A stretch of DNA of 64,000 nucleotides from Chryseobacterium mucoviscidosis (GTDB lineage: Bacteria; Bacteroidota; Bacteroidia; Flavobacteriales; Weeksellaceae): NCBI RefSeq assembly GCF_002177115.1, contig NZ_MVAG01000193.1, forward strand, positions 150,545-214,544. Reading direction: 5' to 3'. The notes under the pieces were generated by a model, which was given only the letters and a program-made list of their open reading frames with translations, ran no database searches and was not told the origin of the DNA. This document shows positions 62,366-64,000 of the stretch, piece after piece. The first letter of the stretch is position 1. Each line of letters opens with the position of its first letter. The translations under genes were made by a program, and so were the position numbers.

Positions 62366-62752
62366 ATGAGTTTGATTTTTGAAAAACAGATACAGGTTAC
62401 AGAGCAGCATATTGATGGAAATAATCATGTAAATAACGTTCAGTATGTGCATTGGGTGGAAGAAATTGCAGCAGCGCACTGGGATTTTGTAAAACATAAA
62501 ACCGAATATCCGAAAGATATCTGGATGCTTCTGGATCATCATATTCAATACAAAAAGCAGGTCTATCTTAACGACATCATTACCGTAAAAACCTATCCGA
62601 AATCTCCTGAAGGAATTCGTCAGCCCAGAAAAGTGGAGTTTTACTGTAACGGGCAACTCGTTGTGGATTCTACCACATTGTGGGTTTTGGTAGATGCCGA
62701 AACGCAGAAAATCAAAAGACTGGAAAGTGACTGGCTGGAAAAGCTAAAATGA
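62366..62752 (+). CDS. Acyl-CoA thioesterase (4HBT hot-dog fold)
   Basis: The 128-aa protein has the hot-dog thioesterase signature QVTEQHIDGNNHVNNVQYVHWVEE, with Asp as probable catalytic residue, followed by LNDIITVKTYPKSPEG. It releases acyl groups from CoA in the cytosol. I chose ATG at 62366 because AAGGAG precedes it. It overlaps the converging gene at 62744 by 9 bases. Confidence 0.9.
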   Translation: MSLIFEKQIQVTEQHIDGNNHVNNVQYVHWVEEIAAAHWDFVKHKTEYPKDIWMLLDHHIQYKKQVYLNDIITVKTYPKSPEGIRQPRKVEFYCNGQLVVDSTTLWVLVDAETQKIKRLESDWLEKLK

Positions 62753-63247
62753 TTCCTTTACAATTTTTTGCAGGATTTCAAACTTTGTTTCTTCGATGGT
62801 TCCAGTGATTTCCTGAATATTTCCGTTTTTGTCAACCATAAAAGTCATTGGATTTCTCAGCAGTGTAAAGTAGGATTTCAGCTCCTGTCCGGAATCTGTA
62901 ATGTGCTGAAAATTGAAAGGTTTTTTGGTTAAAAATTGATTAACTTTTTCTTTACTGTCATATGTAATGGCTATAAAATTGACTTTTTCTCCTGAAAGTT
63001 CTTTCAGTTTATTAAGATAGGGAAGCTCTTCAAGACAGGGTTCGCAGTGAGTTGACCAAAAATTGATAAAAGAGATTTTCCCTTTTAAATCATTGGAATT
63101 GAAATTTTTTCCTTCAGAATTTTTATAGTTTTCAATCGGAAAATGGGTTCCTATTTTATTTTCCAGATCGGGGTAAGTCCAAAACTGTCTCTTTTGAGCA
63201 TTAAAGATTACGCTGAAAAAGATTAATAATAAGGTTATTGTTTTCAT
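62744..63247 (-). CDS. TlpA-like thiol-disulfide protein
   Basis: A signal peptide (MKTITLLLIFFSVIFNAQ) is followed by a thioredoxin-like domain with the redox pair CEPC in INFWSTHCEPCLEELPYL, and the cis-Pro loop LLRNPMTFMVDKNG. It acts on periplasmic thiols. Upstream sequence on this strand is antisense to a transposase remnant, so longer starts are rejected. Confidence 0.9.
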   Translation of the reverse strand: MKTITLLLIFFSVIFNAQKRQFWTYPDLENKIGTHFPIENYKNSEGKNFNSNDLKGKISFINFWSTHCEPCLEELPYLNKLKELSGEKVNFIAITYDSKEKVNQFLTKKPFNFQHITDSGQELKSYFTLLRNPMTFMVDKNGNIQEITGTIEETKFEILQKIVKESF

Positions 63248-63294
63248 GATGAAGTAACGGTTCTTCTTCAATATTATTTTGGCAGTGACATCAA

Positions 63295-63648
63295 CCATTA
63301 TTACATGAGCATATAAAACAAGATTCTCATGTAATGACAGATGAATGGACGGCTTACAAAAATATAGGAGACTATTTCCACAATCACACTTATGTTGACC
63401 ACGGAAAGAAGCAATAAGCCGATGAAGGAACAACAACCAATGCAATAGAATGTTTTTGGTCACATTTGAAACGTTCTATTATCGGTATGTATTACAAGAC
63501 AAGTAAGAAGCATTTACAGTTATATCTTGATGAAATGACATTTAGATATAATACTAAAGAGCTACGAACAGACAAAAGATTTGAAATGTACTTAGAAAAA
63601 ACTCAACAAAAAAGATTAACTTGGCAATCGTTAACAGCGAAGACATGA
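63295..63648 (+). pseudogene. C-terminal remnant of an IS1595-type transposase
   Basis: The frame reads HEHIKQDSHVMTDEWTAYKN and, after an in-frame TAA at 63415-63417, NAIECFWSHLKRSIIGMYYKTS and LQLYLDEMTFRYNTK. This is the C-terminal part of an ISXO2-type DDE domain, distinct from the 38626 transposase. The N-terminal two thirds are missing. Confidence 0.85.
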
Positions 63649-63947
63649 AAGAAAGAGTATTTCAAGAATACAAGAAGCAATGCAACAAGAAATTTAAAGA
63701 TAACAGCCTTATAAACGAATTCTTTAAAACGTATGTACTGAATACTATAAAAGATAGTGACTTGCTACAAGAGTTAAACAAAAATGGGCGGGATTTAGAC
63801 AAAATCGAACCTTTGGATTATCTTGAAAACCAATCTATTTTATTGCGTACCATAAAAGTTTGTGTTTTAGCTTTTAAAAAACTTAATAAAAAGATTAAGA
63901 CAGACAAAGAATCAAAAGTAAATTTGAATATCCGTTTTCTAACCTAA
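63645..63947 (+). CDS. Small protein coupled to the transposase remnant, 100 aa
   Basis: ATG at 63645 overlaps the stop of the remnant (ATGA). The protein is basic and helical (KKQCNKKFKDNSLINEFFKTYVL, LRTIKVCVLAFKKLNKKIK) with no recognised family, possibly an accessory gene of the older IS. Its last codons lie inside the inverted end of another IS (from 63923), so its natural end is lost. Confidence 0.5.
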   Translation: MKERVFQEYKKQCNKKFKDNSLINEFFKTYVLNTIKDSDLLQELNKNGRDLDKIEPLDYLENQSILLRTIKVCVLAFKKLNKKIKTDKESKVNLNIRFLT

Positions 63948-64000
63948 AGCTGTGATATTAGCAATAATCAGCCTTTCAAATAACTTTTCTCCAAAATATC
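63923..64000 (-). mobile_element. Right end of another IS1595-family element (partial)
   Basis: The inverted end TTTGAATATCCG at 63923 is identical to that of the 38566 element. On the minus strand a transposase frame ends at 63939 with YFGEKLFERLIIANITALG, close to YFGDRLFERLIIANITGL of the first copy but not identical. The element continues beyond the window. Confidence 0.85.

Noticed and set aside
63248..63463. N-terminal extension of the TlpA-like protein
   Set aside because: The extension is antisense to the transposase remnant and would place the signal peptide in the middle.

Overview
The window looks like a Chryseobacterium-type chromosome (Bacteroidota, Flavobacteriia, Weeksellaceae). 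The reasons are: low GC, promoters with the flavobacterial TTG / TAnnTTTG pattern, Bacteroidota-specific families (GLPGLI, DUF4290, DUF3853, haem-binding PF14376-type, AtLDVxG surface protein), and typical housekeeping genes (murA, der, upp, comF, aceB, aceA). The genus is inferred from gene content and was not measured.

Layout. (1) 1-14516 is chromosomal backbone: secreted proteins, a GLPGLI locus lying between two MITE-like repeats, DUF1801 and YiiX-type genes, a NIL-domain protein, murA with Asp in place of the catalytic Cys, a GH13 amylase lipoprotein, and katG. (2) 14517-31126 is integrative element A. It begins at a copy of the tRNA-Gln 3' end and carries its own tyrosine integrase. Its cargo is mainly phage and DNA conflict: a Gabija-type GajA/GajB pair, a PvuII-type restriction-modification system whose regulator and endonuclease are fused, a PLD nuclease with an EVE-like domain, an Rx4H (HEPN-like) protein and ArdA. 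(3) 31109-51236 is integrative and mobilizable element B. It lies between a second tRNA-Gln core and the intact tRNA-Gln gene, and has an integrase, DUF3853, VapE-type helicase, Toprim primase, a candidate oriT hairpin, MobC and a relaxase. Inside B sits a 5.8-kb IS1595-family transposon (38566-44370, 8-bp target duplication) carrying corA, a DUF892 gene, katE and an unknown gene. Next to it is an unusual biosynthetic locus (44389-50173): a short leader-peptide-like precursor, secreted accessory proteins, a class I isoprenoid-synthase-fold protein, a terpene-cyclase-like alpha/alpha-toroid protein and a PqqD-M50 membrane protease. This locus is damaged by a frameshift, an in-frame TAG and an IS481-type insertion. 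(4) 51294-64000 is backbone again: der, upp, an ECF sigma/anti-sigma/Spy-like operon, a di-haem peroxidase, comF, and a XRE regulator divergent from aceB-aceA across two palindromic operators. After these come a thioesterase, a TlpA-like protein and IS1595 debris at the right edge.

How it fits together: the tRNA-Gln locus is a landing site where two elements are stacked in tandem, with traces of a third. The integrated DNA supplies phage defence, conjugal mobilization, oxidative-stress functions and what looks like a decaying peptide/terpenoid-type natural-product pathway. The most novel candidate is the 44389-50173 locus. The best supported structural discoveries are the tandem tRNA-Gln islands with paired arm sites and the catalase-carrying IS1595 transposon.
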